A stretch of DNA of 64,000 nucleotides from Sulfurospirillum sp. UBA2217 (GTDB lineage: Bacteria; Campylobacterota; Campylobacteria; Campylobacterales; Sulfurospirillaceae). The stretch is taken from positions 63,788 through 127,787 of the forward strand of contig DCUJ01000005.1 in NCBI GenBank assembly GCA_002328495.1, given 5' to 3'. The notes beneath the pieces were generated by a model. It saw only the letters and a list, made by a program, of their open reading frames with translations. It ran no database searches and was not told where the DNA came from. Position 1 is the stretch's first letter; each line of letters opens with the position of its first letter. The position numbers and the translations under genes were made by a program. Shown here one piece after another: positions 8,758-17,474 of this stretch.

Positions 8758-9801
8758 ATGGTGCTGGTTGATAGCAAGAATCTTAAAAGTTTAATGAAGC
8801 AAGTATTATTGTTGCATAATGTGGATGAGATTGTTGCAAAAACTACGGTTGAAGGTCTCGTACATGCATCATTAAGAGGGGTGGATTCTCACGGAGTCAG
8901 ACTCTTCTTTCACTATTTAGCAGGTTTAAAGAGCGGGCGTTTAAATCCAAATCCAAATTTTGTTTTTGAGCAGACTAGTGAGTCAACGGGTATCTTAGAT
9001 GCAGACCATACATTTGGGCATGCCGCAGGAATAAAAGCGATGCAACTCTCTATAGAGTTAGCTAAAAAAGCAGGTTCAGCTCATATAGCGGTTAAAAATT
9101 CATCTCATTGTGGGGCATTGGCATATTTTGCGCTTGAAGCATGTAAACATGATATGATAGGCGTAGCATACACTCATGCAACTTCAAGACTTAAAAGTGC
9201 CAATGGACAAAGAGAGTTTTTTGGAAATAATCCAATCTGCTTTACAGCACCTATGAAAGATGAAGAGCCGTTTTGTTATGATGGAGCAAACTCAGTTATC
9301 ACTTTTAATGAAGTGAGAAGATATAAAGATTTGGGGTTAGAATTGCCTTATGGAGTTGTCGCAGATAAATATGGCAATATAACCACTGACCCAAGTCAAG
9401 CAGAACAGCTTATATCCATAGGAGATTATAAAGGCTTTGGTTTATCTATGATAGTGGATATTTTATGTGGGCTTTTAACAGGTATGCCAGTAGGCAGAGA
9501 TGTGAGTAAGATGTTTGGAGATGAAGAGGTACTAAAGAATAAGAGATATTTAGGTCAGTTTTATTCTTCATATAAAATAGATAGTTTTATCTCTAAAGAG
9601 TCATTTAAAGAGAGACTGCAAAACTTAGCAAATACTTTGCGAAATGAACCTTCTTTGGAGGGAGTCTCTGTTATGGTACCAGGAGACCCTGAAAAAAAGA
9701 TTGAGGCAAAAAGAGCGGTTGAGGGGATACCTATGCCAAAAGAAGATTATAAGAAGTTTCAGAATTTAGCAAATGAGTTTTCTTTGGGAGAGAGCATATG
9801 A
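8758..9801 (+). CDS. Ldh-family (malate/lactate/ureidoglycolate type) NAD(P)-dependent oxidoreductase
   Basis: I chose ATG 8758, six bases after AGGAG; the in-frame TTG at 8755 is too close to that site. The 347-residue sequence shows the Ldh_2 family signature: RGVDSHGVRLF in the N-terminal helix region, a GHAAG segment, HCGALAYF, and FGNNPICF in the cofactor-binding part. The family reduces 2-oxo acids to 2-hydroxy acids, or the reverse, with an unusual non-Rossmann fold. Downstream lie a CMP-sugar synthetase and a Gfo/Idh oxidoreductase, overlapping in series. It may therefore act on a 2-keto sugar acid or build a hydroxy-acid substituent for a CMP-activated sugar (inference). Confidence 0.75.
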   Translation: MVLVDSKNLKSLMKQVLLLHNVDEIVAKTTVEGLVHASLRGVDSHGVRLFFHYLAGLKSGRLNPNPNFVFEQTSESTGILDADHTFGHAAGIKAMQLSIELAKKAGSAHIAVKNSSHCGALAYFALEACKHDMIGVAYTHATSRLKSANGQREFFGNNPICFTAPMKDEEPFCYDGANSVITFNEVRRYKDLGLELPYGVVADKYGNITTDPSQAEQLISIGDYKGFGLSMIVDILCGLLTGMPVGRDVSKMFGDEEVLKNKRYLGQFYSSYKIDSFISKESFKERLQNLANTLRNEPSLEGVSVMVPGDPEKKIEAKRAVEGIPMPKEDYKKFQNLANEFSLGESI

Positions 9802-10490
9802 ATGTTTTAGCAATAACCCCTGCAAGAGGTGGTTCAAAAGGTGTTCCTCGAAAAAATATAAAACTTTTAAACGGTAAACCCTTATTACAATATACAGTTG
9901 AAGCGGTTCAAAAGAGTAAGTTTATAACAAAATATATCATCAATACAGAGGATGAAGAGATAAGAGAAGTGGCTCATGCTTTAGGTGTGCAAACACAAGG
10001 GAGACCAGAAGATTTCTGGTACGATAATACATTTCAGGAGGTAGATAGACTCCTTCAATGGTGTATCCAAGATTTGGAGCAAAAAGGTGAAAAAATTGAC
10101 ATAGTGGTTCTGCTTTATGCCACAGCTCCATTGAGAAAGGCTGAAACTATTACGCAGTGTATTGATTTGGTTTTAAATCAAGGATATGATAGCGCATTGA
10201 CACTCAAAGAAGACAGGTCTTATATCTGGAAACGAATAGATAGCACAAATAGTGTAGAACCAGTTAATTATGACCCTAAAAAACGAGGACCCAATCAGCT
10301 AGAGGAGTGGAATCAATGGGTTGAAAATAAAGCTGTTTATGTAATGAAAAGAGATTTGTTGATGAAAACAGGGTGCAGGTTGGGAGGAAAAATAGGGTAC
10401 GTACCTATGGGAAAAATGGAATCAATAGATATTGATATGCCAGAAGATTTTATTTTGGCAGAGACTATTATGAAGATGAAAAATGGCTGA
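9798..10490 (+). CDS. CMP-sugar synthetase (acylneuraminate cytidylyltransferase family)
   Basis: The 230-residue protein starts with ITPARGGSKGVPRKN, the CTP-binding signature of the NeuA/PseF/KdsB superfamily, and ends with SIDIDMPEDF, the usual metal-binding tail. These enzymes activate 2-keto sugar acids such as nonulosonic acids as CMP derivatives. A separate pseF lies at 28.9 kb, so this copy probably activates a second acid, possibly legionaminic-like or another ketosugar. It overlaps the Ldh-family gene by four bases and the Gfo/Idh gene by eight, indicating one biosynthetic module. The exact substrate is unknown. Confidence 0.82.
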   Translation: MNVLAITPARGGSKGVPRKNIKLLNGKPLLQYTVEAVQKSKFITKYIINTEDEEIREVAHALGVQTQGRPEDFWYDNTFQEVDRLLQWCIQDLEQKGEKIDIVVLLYATAPLRKAETITQCIDLVLNQGYDSALTLKEDRSYIWKRIDSTNSVEPVNYDPKKRGPNQLEEWNQWVENKAVYVMKRDLLMKTGCRLGGKIGYVPMGKMESIDIDMPEDFILAETIMKMKNG

Positions 10491-11439
10491 GAGTGTAAAA
10501 ATAGCTATTATTGGATTGGGACATATAGGAAAAATCCATATAGAGGTTGTTGTATCAAATCCTCACTATGAGTTAATTGCAATATGCGATAAAGAGGAGT
10601 CTTGTAAAGCTTTATTGGAAAGTGTGGATTTTTATAACGATTATACACAGATGCTTCAAAGAGGTGGTTTTGAGGTTGTAGTTGTAGCAACTCCAACTCG
10701 TACGCATGCCAAGATTGCTCAAGAGGTGTTAGAATCTGGATATGATGTGATTTTGGAAAAACCTGCTGGAAGTTGTATTGAACAGTTGCAAATATTGCAA
10801 AAGTGTGCAAAAAGTGGTGGAAAAAATATATATTATGCTTTTCATGCTGCATATGCGAGTGAGGTACTTTGGTTTGAAAATCACTATTTAGAGCATAAAG
10901 AGATTTATGGAGAGATAGAGAGTTTTTCAAGTCATTTTTATGATCCCTATTTTAAAGAGATGAAGCTTTTGGATGTTGCTAGGGGATTAGATACTTCATG
11001 GTATGATAGTGGGGTTAATGCCCTATCTGTTTTGGAAAAGTTTTTAAAGATAGACGATTTGCAGATGAGGCATGTTCGAGTCAGTAAATATTATGAGCAA
11101 GAGATAAGTACAACAGTGGAGTTTGAGTTGAAACAAGGTGCACTTGGTTTCATTCAGACAGCTTGGGATCAAGGAGTAAATTTTAAATCGACGAAGCTCT
11201 ATTTTCAAAACGGTATAACTATTGAGTTACGCCATACAAAACAACAAGTTATCAGAGAAGCCGAGAGTAAAGAGGTGCTTATAGCATTTGAAGGTGAGAG
11301 ACTTTTCAATCACTATAAAAATATTTTTGATGATTATATTCAAAAGATGCACCATAAAGAGGATAATGTCGCGCAGTCTATGACAATACATTCAAAGCTA
11401 TTTGAAGTAGGAGAAAAAAATGGTTTCTATTGTTATTAG
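10483..11439 (+). CDS. Gfo/Idh/MocA-family NAD(P)-dependent sugar oxidoreductase
   Basis: The 318-residue protein has an N-terminal dinucleotide fold with G11-x-G13-x2-G16 (GLGHIG), then VVATPTRTH and the conserved E92-K93-P94 in ILEKPAG, which place it in the Gfo/Idh/MocA family. These enzymes oxidise or reduce sugar hydroxyl and keto groups. Similar genes accompany CMP-nonulosonate synthetases in flagellar glycosylation loci of Campylobacter, so a role in tailoring a CMP-activated or precursor sugar is plausible. It overlaps its upstream neighbour by eight bases and the next gene by 20. A long antisense frame inside it is a coding shadow. Confidence 0.75.
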   Translation: MAESVKIAIIGLGHIGKIHIEVVVSNPHYELIAICDKEESCKALLESVDFYNDYTQMLQRGGFEVVVVATPTRTHAKIAQEVLESGYDVILEKPAGSCIEQLQILQKCAKSGGKNIYYAFHAAYASEVLWFENHYLEHKEIYGEIESFSSHFYDPYFKEMKLLDVARGLDTSWYDSGVNALSVLEKFLKIDDLQMRHVRVSKYYEQEISTTVEFELKQGALGFIQTAWDQGVNFKSTKLYFQNGITIELRHTKQQVIREAESKEVLIAFEGERLFNHYKNIFDDYIQKMHHKEDNVAQSMTIHSKLFEVGEKNGFYCY

Positions 11440-12766
11440 AACAAAGAATGAAGAGCAGTGGATCGGACACTGCCTAAGACAGATACAAAAGCAAACATTT
11501 AAAGATTATGAAGTTATTCTTGTCGATAACAACAGTAGTGATTTTACAGTAGAAAAAGCAAAGGCAATGATGCCAGATTTGATTCTATGCTCTCTTGAAC
11601 AGTTTAAACCAGGTAAAGCTTTAAATCTTGGGATTAGGCATGCACAAGGGGAGTATATAGTCTGTCTCTCTGCTCACTGTATTCCAATTGATGAGTATTG
11701 GCTTGAGTCTCTTTATAGTGAAATCAAAAAAGATGAAAAAGTCGCGGGTGTATATGGTAGACAGTTACCAATGGATCAAACACACGATATAGATAGAAGA
11801 GATATGTACATTACCTTTGGACTTGATAAGAGAGTACAGTATAAAGACCCTTTCTTTCATAATGCAAATAGCATTTTGAAAAAATCTTTATGGGAAGAGG
11901 TTCCTTTTGATGAAGAGGAACAAAATATAGAAGATAGAATCTGGGGACAAGAGATGATAAATAGGGGCTATACACTCTTGTATACGCCTGAATCTATGGT
12001 TTACCATATGCATGGAATTCATCAGACTAATAAAAATGGAAGATATAAAAATATAACAAGAATTATAGAAGAAACTAGTGCAAAGATAAAGTCTATACCT
12101 CTAGAGGAATATATTATTTGTGCATTAATCCCTATTTTAGAAGATGAGCTAGAAAGTGAAATCAGTAGTAAAGTCTTTTTAGATATTTTAAACCTTTTGA
12201 GCACACTAAAGCCTCTTTCATATATAGTTGTCACGACTAATAATAAAAAGAATTTACAAAATTTCCTTTCTGTTTATAGCATGAACATACCATTTTTAAT
12301 TATTCATGAAAGAAAACGGAGTCAAGAAAGGCTCTTAGATGTATATACTGAAACTATCAAATATTTAAAGCAACAAAAGATCTTTATAGATATTGTACTC
12401 ACCACGGATATATCTTACCCTATAAAAAGTAAGAAGATTTTTGAAAGTTGTTTATATGAGTTATTAAAAAATGATGTGGATGCTGTTATCCCTGCATATG
12501 CCCAAAAAAGACCTACTTGGGTTAAGCAAAACGAAGATTATATTAGAGTTGATAATTATGAAGTTTCTAAAGCAAATAGAGAACCTATATATATAGGTCT
12601 TGAAAATGTTTGTATGACGACTTATTCTAGTAAAATTAAAAGTTTTAATACTTTTTTTGATAATAAGATAGAGATGGTAATTGTAGATAGTCCATATTAT
12701 AAAATTCATTTAAATGATATAGATTGTATTGATGATTATGATTTTTTTAGCTCAAAAGTAAAATAA
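11420..12766 (+). CDS. GT2 glycosyltransferase fused to a nucleotidyltransferase-like C-terminal domain
   Basis: Residues 1 to about 215 form a family 2 glycosyltransferase: VSIVIRTKNEEQW at the N-terminus, VDNNSSD, and HNANSI and EDRIWGQEM in the acceptor half. The usual DxD region reads LSAHCIP. The remaining roughly 210 residues are not part of GT2. They contain VDAVIPAYAQKRPTW and end in a DSPYYKIHLNDIDCIDDYDFF segment (split here by its key residues D, D and DD). This is reminiscent of the C-terminal metal-binding end of CMP-sugar synthetases, but without the ARGGSK motif. The protein could couple donor handling to transfer, or the second domain could be degenerate. The start is set by GGAG just upstream. 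Confidence 0.6.
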   Translation: MVSIVIRTKNEEQWIGHCLRQIQKQTFKDYEVILVDNNSSDFTVEKAKAMMPDLILCSLEQFKPGKALNLGIRHAQGEYIVCLSAHCIPIDEYWLESLYSEIKKDEKVAGVYGRQLPMDQTHDIDRRDMYITFGLDKRVQYKDPFFHNANSILKKSLWEEVPFDEEEQNIEDRIWGQEMINRGYTLLYTPESMVYHMHGIHQTNKNGRYKNITRIIEETSAKIKSIPLEEYIICALIPILEDELESEISSKVFLDILNLLSTLKPLSYIVVTTNNKKNLQNFLSVYSMNIPFLIIHERKRSQERLLDVYTETIKYLKQQKIFIDIVLTTDISYPIKSKKIFESCLYELLKNDVDAVIPAYAQKRPTWVKQNEDYIRVDNYEVSKANREPIYIGLENVCMTTYSSKIKSFNTFFDNKIEMVIVDSPYYKIHLNDIDCIDDYDFFSSKVK

Positions 12767-12781
12767 GTTTAGGAGTGTGTA

Positions 12782-13642
12782 TTGAATTGTAGTATTTGTA
12801 ATGGTGATAAATTTGAAATAATCTTTAATGAAAAAATTCGCACAGGTGGAGTAGAATCTCAGTATAACACGAAGGCACAAGTTTTTAAGTGCCAGTATTG
12901 TAGCGTTGAAATGCTAAGTGTTGATAAAAGCTTTAATCATAATTATTGGAGGGAGAAAGTAGATTTAATTAGCAGAGAAAATATTTATAATAAGTATGAT
13001 TGGGAACAAGAATTATGGCTTTCTAAAATCGGTTTAAATACTTTTCGAGACAAAATAGTTTTAGATTTTGGATGTGGACATGGAATATTTTTAGATTTAT
13101 TGCAAAATATTGCATCTATGACTTATGGTGTAGAAAAAAATAAAGATATTTTTGATGATTTTTATAGGGGCAAAAAGCATGAAATTTTTTATAACTTAGA
13201 GCAAATGGATAACAATTCAGTAGATATAATAGTTGCATTTGATGTAATTGAACATTTGGAAGCACCATTAGAGATTCTTAAAGAAATGTATAGAGTATTG
13301 AGCCCAAATGGAAAAATCTATATTGGGGTACCTAATCAATGTGATTTTTTGAAGTCTATAGAGAAAGAGTATTTAAAATTTTTTTATCATGAAGCACACG
13401 TTTTATACTTTAATGAAAAATCATTATTATTTTTAGTGGCGAATATGAACTTTAAAATTAATAATATACAGTATTTACATAAATATAATATTTATAACAT
13501 GATAAATTGGATTAAGGATAAGAAACCATCAGGTAATCCAAACATAAATCAGCCGTTTGATAAGTATTTTGATACAATTTATAAGTCATACTTAGAAGAT
13601 CGTAAAATTTCTTCACATATATTAATCTCAGCGAATAAGTGA
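12782..13642 (+). CDS. Class I SAM methyltransferase with N-terminal zinc-binding cysteines
   Basis: Translation probably begins at TTG 12782, six bases after AGGAG at 12771-12775; no ATG is available before the conserved cysteines. The 286-residue protein has C3-x2-C6 and C37-x2-C40 at its N-terminus, likely a zinc knuckle, then motif I DFGCGHG near residue 98 and FDVIEHLEAP, typical of Methyltransf_11/23. Proteins with this layout methylate sugar or polyketide intermediates, for example C-methyltransferases of deoxysugar pathways. In this locus it probably methylates a glycan residue or sugar nucleotide. The sequence is notably AT-rich, consistent with horizontal origin of this part of the cluster. 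Confidence 0.65.
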   Translation: MNCSICNGDKFEIIFNEKIRTGGVESQYNTKAQVFKCQYCSVEMLSVDKSFNHNYWREKVDLISRENIYNKYDWEQELWLSKIGLNTFRDKIVLDFGCGHGIFLDLLQNIASMTYGVEKNKDIFDDFYRGKKHEIFYNLEQMDNNSVDIIVAFDVIEHLEAPLEILKEMYRVLSPNGKIYIGVPNQCDFLKSIEKEYLKFFYHEAHVLYFNEKSLLFLVANMNFKINNIQYLHKYNIYNMINWIKDKKPSGNPNINQPFDKYFDTIYKSYLEDRKISSHILISANK

Positions 13643-13661
13643 AAATATTGTCAAATAAGTT

Positions 13662-15470
13662 ATGGGTAAAGCAAGGAATAGTGTAGCGATGGAAGAATTA
13701 AAAGATATCTGTAAAGAGATAAAACCAAATTACTACAATAATAGATTAATAAATAACAATATATATGCCGCAGAGTATATACTCAAAAGGTATGCAAATA
13801 TCGATTTGCATTATGAGTTAAAAGCGGCAATTGAACATGGTGTTTTTAGAACATTGATGATTCCAGAGTTTATCGTTGATGCTCCTGCAATATTGGTATA
13901 TTCAAAGTTTAGATATGATTATATAAACAGGTACACAAAACAAAAGTTAATTTATCCTATAGGTGGGATTATTCAGTATGCTAACAATCTTTTAGACAAA
14001 GAAGAGATAGAAAAAGAGAAAGAGAGATTAGGTAAAAACTTATTGGCTTTTCCTAAGCATGGGATAAGACTCATTGAAACTAAATTTGATATAGAAGAAT
14101 ATTGTTGCGTATTAAAAAGCTATGAAAAAGAGTTTGATAGTATTAGGGTATGTTTGTATTATGATGATATTAATAGAGGATTACATTCTATTTACCGAAA
14201 ATATGGGTTTGAAATTGTAACAGCAGGCAATACTTATAATCTAGATTTCTTTGATAGATTAAAAACAATTTTTTCTATGGCATCTGTTACTACATCAAAT
14301 TATGCGGGTGGCCCTTTGGGCAATAGTATTATGATGGGAATTCCTCACTTTATTACACCTCAAAATATTGAACTTATATATAATAAGGACGAAAACTGTT
14401 GGAATGAGTACTATCAAAATCAAATAAAATCTTATAGGTACAGTATGGACAAGATTTTATTAGATAACTTCACAATACGCAATGATGAAGTTACAGAAAA
14501 GCAAAAAGAAATTGTTATCTATTACTGGGGGCTTGGATTAAAAAAATCCCCTGAAGAATTAAAAAGAATTTTTAACATTTCTGAAATTATTTATTCAAAG
14601 GGAAAAAAGTATTTTCTTTTTAATAATAATTTCATTGAAGACGCTATTCAAGATTTCTCAAAAATGGTCCAATCTTTAAAAAATATTCAAAAAAAATCAA
14701 TTATAAAAAGCAAATCTATTAAGCGAAACATCTCTTTAATTCCATCACATTTAACACCTATCGAAAAATTAAAATTATATATTTTAATAAAAAAATTATC
14801 AGGCAAAGTAACATATGTGGAAACAGGAAGTTTTTTAGGTGCAAGTGCCGCTATAGCTGGCTTGGCTTTAAAAGATAAAGATGCAAGGATATACTGTTTA
14901 GAGAATTGGGATAGACATAATAATCTTGACATTGATAGCAGATTTGAATTTAATGCAAATACGAAAATATTCAAAGATTCGATTGTGGTTATTGATGGAA
15001 ATATAAATGAAGTAGCGACAAATCTTAAGATAGCAATAGATTTTCTATTTATAGATGGTGCTCATTCGAGTATAGAAGAAATTGAAAATGAGTTGTTACC
15101 TTTTTTAAGTAAAGTGAATGAAAATGCTTTTATTGCTATTCATCACTACTACTGGTCAGACAATGTAAAAAAAGTAGTTGAAAAGTATTTGGAACCTATG
15201 GCGATTGAATATCATAGTTTACCTAACTTGTGGATTGCAAAAATAACAAAGCGTAAATTTGTTACTTCTTTTGATATTTATTTATCCGATAATTTATTTT
15301 TTGAAGAGATACGGAATAAATTTCACAATTTTGATGTAATAATTCCTGAAGATAAAACATATGTATCGCAAGTTATTTTAGAAAGTAAACATTCTAAAAC
15401 AAATCAGATGGTCTTCGAGCAAAGCAAACAAAAAATTAAAATATATAAAAGATTGCATACCAAATGTTAA
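13662..15470 (+). CDS. Bifunctional protein: unrecognised (GT-B-like) N-terminal half and methyltransferase-like C-terminal half
   Basis: The 602-residue protein appears to be two domains. Residues 1 to about 330 are unrecognised. They contain a PKHG motif and later a NYAGGPLGNSIMMG segment that resembles the donor-binding end of GT-B transferases. From about residue 380 the sequence reads VTYVETGSFLGASAA, then CLENWDR, FLFIDGAHS and AIHHYYW. This corresponds to Methyltransf_24 motifs (EIG-x-x-x-G, IDGDH, HD). There is no strong ribosome-binding site at ATG 13662, and a second ATG at 13689 is possible. It overlaps the next gene by seven bases. A transferase that also methylates its product is inferred. 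Confidence 0.5.
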   Translation: MGKARNSVAMEELKDICKEIKPNYYNNRLINNNIYAAEYILKRYANIDLHYELKAAIEHGVFRTLMIPEFIVDAPAILVYSKFRYDYINRYTKQKLIYPIGGIIQYANNLLDKEEIEKEKERLGKNLLAFPKHGIRLIETKFDIEEYCCVLKSYEKEFDSIRVCLYYDDINRGLHSIYRKYGFEIVTAGNTYNLDFFDRLKTIFSMASVTTSNYAGGPLGNSIMMGIPHFITPQNIELIYNKDENCWNEYYQNQIKSYRYSMDKILLDNFTIRNDEVTEKQKEIVIYYWGLGLKKSPEELKRIFNISEIIYSKGKKYFLFNNNFIEDAIQDFSKMVQSLKNIQKKSIIKSKSIKRNISLIPSHLTPIEKLKLYILIKKLSGKVTYVETGSFLGASAAIAGLALKDKDARIYCLENWDRHNNLDIDSRFEFNANTKIFKDSIVVIDGNINEVATNLKIAIDFLFIDGAHSSIEEIENELLPFLSKVNENAFIAIHHYYWSDNVKKVVEKYLEPMAIEYHSLPNLWIAKITKRKFVTSFDIYLSDNLFFEEIRNKFHNFDVIIPEDKTYVSQVILESKHSKTNQMVFEQSKQKIKIYKRLHTKC

Positions 15471-16579
15471 ATATAGTAGTTACAACATATAACAGAAAAA
15501 AAGAATTAAAAATACTTCTTGAATGTATATTTCAACAAACATACAAAAATTGGACAATAATTGTTGCAGATGATAATTCAGATGATGATATGAAATCTGT
15601 CATTGATTCTTATGATAATTTAAGGATTGTATATTTTAAAAATGAAATTAACTTAGGATATGCCAATAATTGTAAAAAAGCATTTGAATACTGTAGTGGT
15701 AAGTATGTGATTTTTTTATCTGATGATGATTGTTTGATTGATGAAACTTTTTTTGAGAAAGCAATACATTCATTTGAAAATAAAGAAATAGATTGTGCCT
15801 TTGGAAGAATAGGTGTTTTAAAAGATGATAATTTCATAGTTAATCACTATCCTTTTAAAGAATTATATACTTCAAAAGAGTTTCTAGATGAGATTGTAAA
15901 TTTAAGATTTTCTTTTTTAGATTATTTTTCATTTAGTTCTTTTATCTTCAAAGTTGATATTTTTAAAAAAATTAGTCCTTTTGAAACAACGTTCTCAAGA
16001 AGCGGTTCGGTTGATATCTCATCAATTATAAAGTATGTTTTTTTATCTAAAAAAATTAGTTTTGTTGATGTATTAGCATATGAGTGGGTAAAGTCATGTG
16101 GTACATCTTTAAGTGGCGAAAAAAAAGATGATTTAGTTTATCAAACGCTGCAAACAGTTTCTGCAGGTATAGATATTTATAATTTTTTTGATGATAAAGA
16201 TATTTGTAAACATATATGTAATGAGTACATCAAATATAGTTTTAATGCAATACTCTCAGATTTTGCTCAGTTGCAAAATAAAGATAATTTAGAAGAAATT
16301 TTAAAGCCTATTGAGCAAAATTCAGATGTATATATTTACGGTAGAGGTTGGAGTGGTTTAGCGTTAGAAAAAGAGATAAAAAAAATGAAATTGCATTTTA
16401 AAGGTTATATAGATGACTTTAAAGTAGGGTTTCACGATACAATAAGCTATAAAGAATTTGAAAAGACAACAGAAAATACCACCGTTATAATTTCAAATTA
16501 CAAGTATGATGATATATATAGAATATACAAAAAATTATCAAAGTTGAAACATGTAACAATTATAGATTTGGTTAGCTAA
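15464..16579 (+). CDS. GT2 glycosyltransferase with C-terminal Rossmann module
   Basis: Residues 1-230 are a family 2 glycosyltransferase, with IVVTTYNRKKEL at the start, VADDNSDDD and the metal-binding LSDDDC near residue 85. The last roughly 80 residues (DVYIYGRGWSGLALE, then YIDDFKVG) repeat the Rossmann-like accessory module present in three other cluster proteins. The gene overlaps its predecessor by seven bases and ends ten bases before the next ATG. It should transfer a nucleotide-activated sugar onto the growing glycan on the cytoplasmic side. The donor and acceptor are unknown. Confidence 0.72.
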   Translation: MLNIVVTTYNRKKELKILLECIFQQTYKNWTIIVADDNSDDDMKSVIDSYDNLRIVYFKNEINLGYANNCKKAFEYCSGKYVIFLSDDDCLIDETFFEKAIHSFENKEIDCAFGRIGVLKDDNFIVNHYPFKELYTSKEFLDEIVNLRFSFLDYFSFSSFIFKVDIFKKISPFETTFSRSGSVDISSIIKYVFLSKKISFVDVLAYEWVKSCGTSLSGEKKDDLVYQTLQTVSAGIDIYNFFDDKDICKHICNEYIKYSFNAILSDFAQLQNKDNLEEILKPIEQNSDVYIYGRGWSGLALEKEIKKMKLHFKGYIDDFKVGFHDTISYKEFEKTTENTTVIISNYKYDDIYRIYKKLSKLKHVTIIDLVS

Positions 16580-16589
16580 GAGAGATAGT

Positions 16590-17474
16590 ATGAAGATATT
16601 AATAATAAAACTAGGTTTTTCAGAAACTTTAGATGAAGAGATAAGCAGATTTAGCTCATTGGGCGATGTTTTGAGGACAACCCCTATCTTGCCAACTTTA
16701 AAAGAGCAGTATCCAAATTCAAAGATTACTTGGCTTGTAGATGAGGCTCCTTACGCGCTTTTGCAAGGAAATAAATATATAGATAGAATCCTTATTTGGG
16801 ATAGTTTTGTTGGCTTTCAGCTTCTTGAAGAGAAGTTTGACATAGTTATAAATCTTGAAAAAATAGCAGGTTTATGTGCTATAACCAATCGTATCAATGC
16901 TTGGAAAAAATATGGATTTCGCTTTGATGAAGTACAGGGCACTTATGATGTCTATGAGGGCAGTGAATATGCGTTTGATCTATGTACAAAGTACAATATA
17001 AAGAAGAATAACAACAAAATATGGCAAGAAGTACTGATAGAAATGGTTGGGAGTACGTGGCAGAAACAACCCTATGTGTTAGGCTATAAACCTAAAACTC
17101 AAGAAGTGAATGATATTGGGTTTAACTATAAAGTTGGAGCAAAATTCCCCGAAAAAGCGTGGGACGATGAAAATTGGAAAGCATTGGAGATTAAGTTAAG
17201 AAAAGATGGATTAACCATCTCTTGGCAAGAAGGTTTAGAAAACCTTTATCAGTATATTGATTGGATCAATACCAATAAAATTATAGTGACGAGTGATAGT
17301 TTGGGGTTGCATATAGCATTGGCTTTAGGTAAACACGTTGTGGCTATGTTTGGACCTACGAGTGCAAAAGAGGTCTATTTTTACAGTGGAAGTGTTATTC
17401 AAAAAGAAAAGATGACAGACATTTTACCGCAAGACGTGTATGAAAAAATCATTGCTCTAGTGAATCATAAATGA
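16590..17474 (+). CDS. GT9 (heptosyltransferase-type) glycosyltransferase
   Basis: The 294-residue protein begins MKILIIKLGFSE and continues SLGDVLRTTPIL, the N-terminal signature of family 9 transferases (ADP-heptose:LPS heptosyltransferases). Near the C-terminus VTSDSLGLHIALALG and AMFGPTSAKE form the donor-binding part. These enzymes add heptose or related sugars to lipopolysaccharide core or, in some bacteria, to surface proteins. It is shorter than typical WaaC/WaaF (about 330-350 residues), so its acceptor may differ. It overlaps the next gene by four bases, within the same operon. Confidence 0.78.
   Translation: MKILIIKLGFSETLDEEISRFSSLGDVLRTTPILPTLKEQYPNSKITWLVDEAPYALLQGNKYIDRILIWDSFVGFQLLEEKFDIVINLEKIAGLCAITNRINAWKKYGFRFDEVQGTYDVYEGSEYAFDLCTKYNIKKNNNKIWQEVLIEMVGSTWQKQPYVLGYKPKTQEVNDIGFNYKVGAKFPEKAWDDENWKALEIKLRKDGLTISWQEGLENLYQYIDWINTNKIIVTSDSLGLHIALALGKHVVAMFGPTSAKEVYFYSGSVIQKEKMTDILPQDVYEKIIALVNHK

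Noticed and set aside
10508..10930. 140-codon minus-strand open frame
   Set aside because: It is antisense inside the clear Gfo/Idh oxidoreductase gene, has no ribosome-binding site and no recognisable motif.
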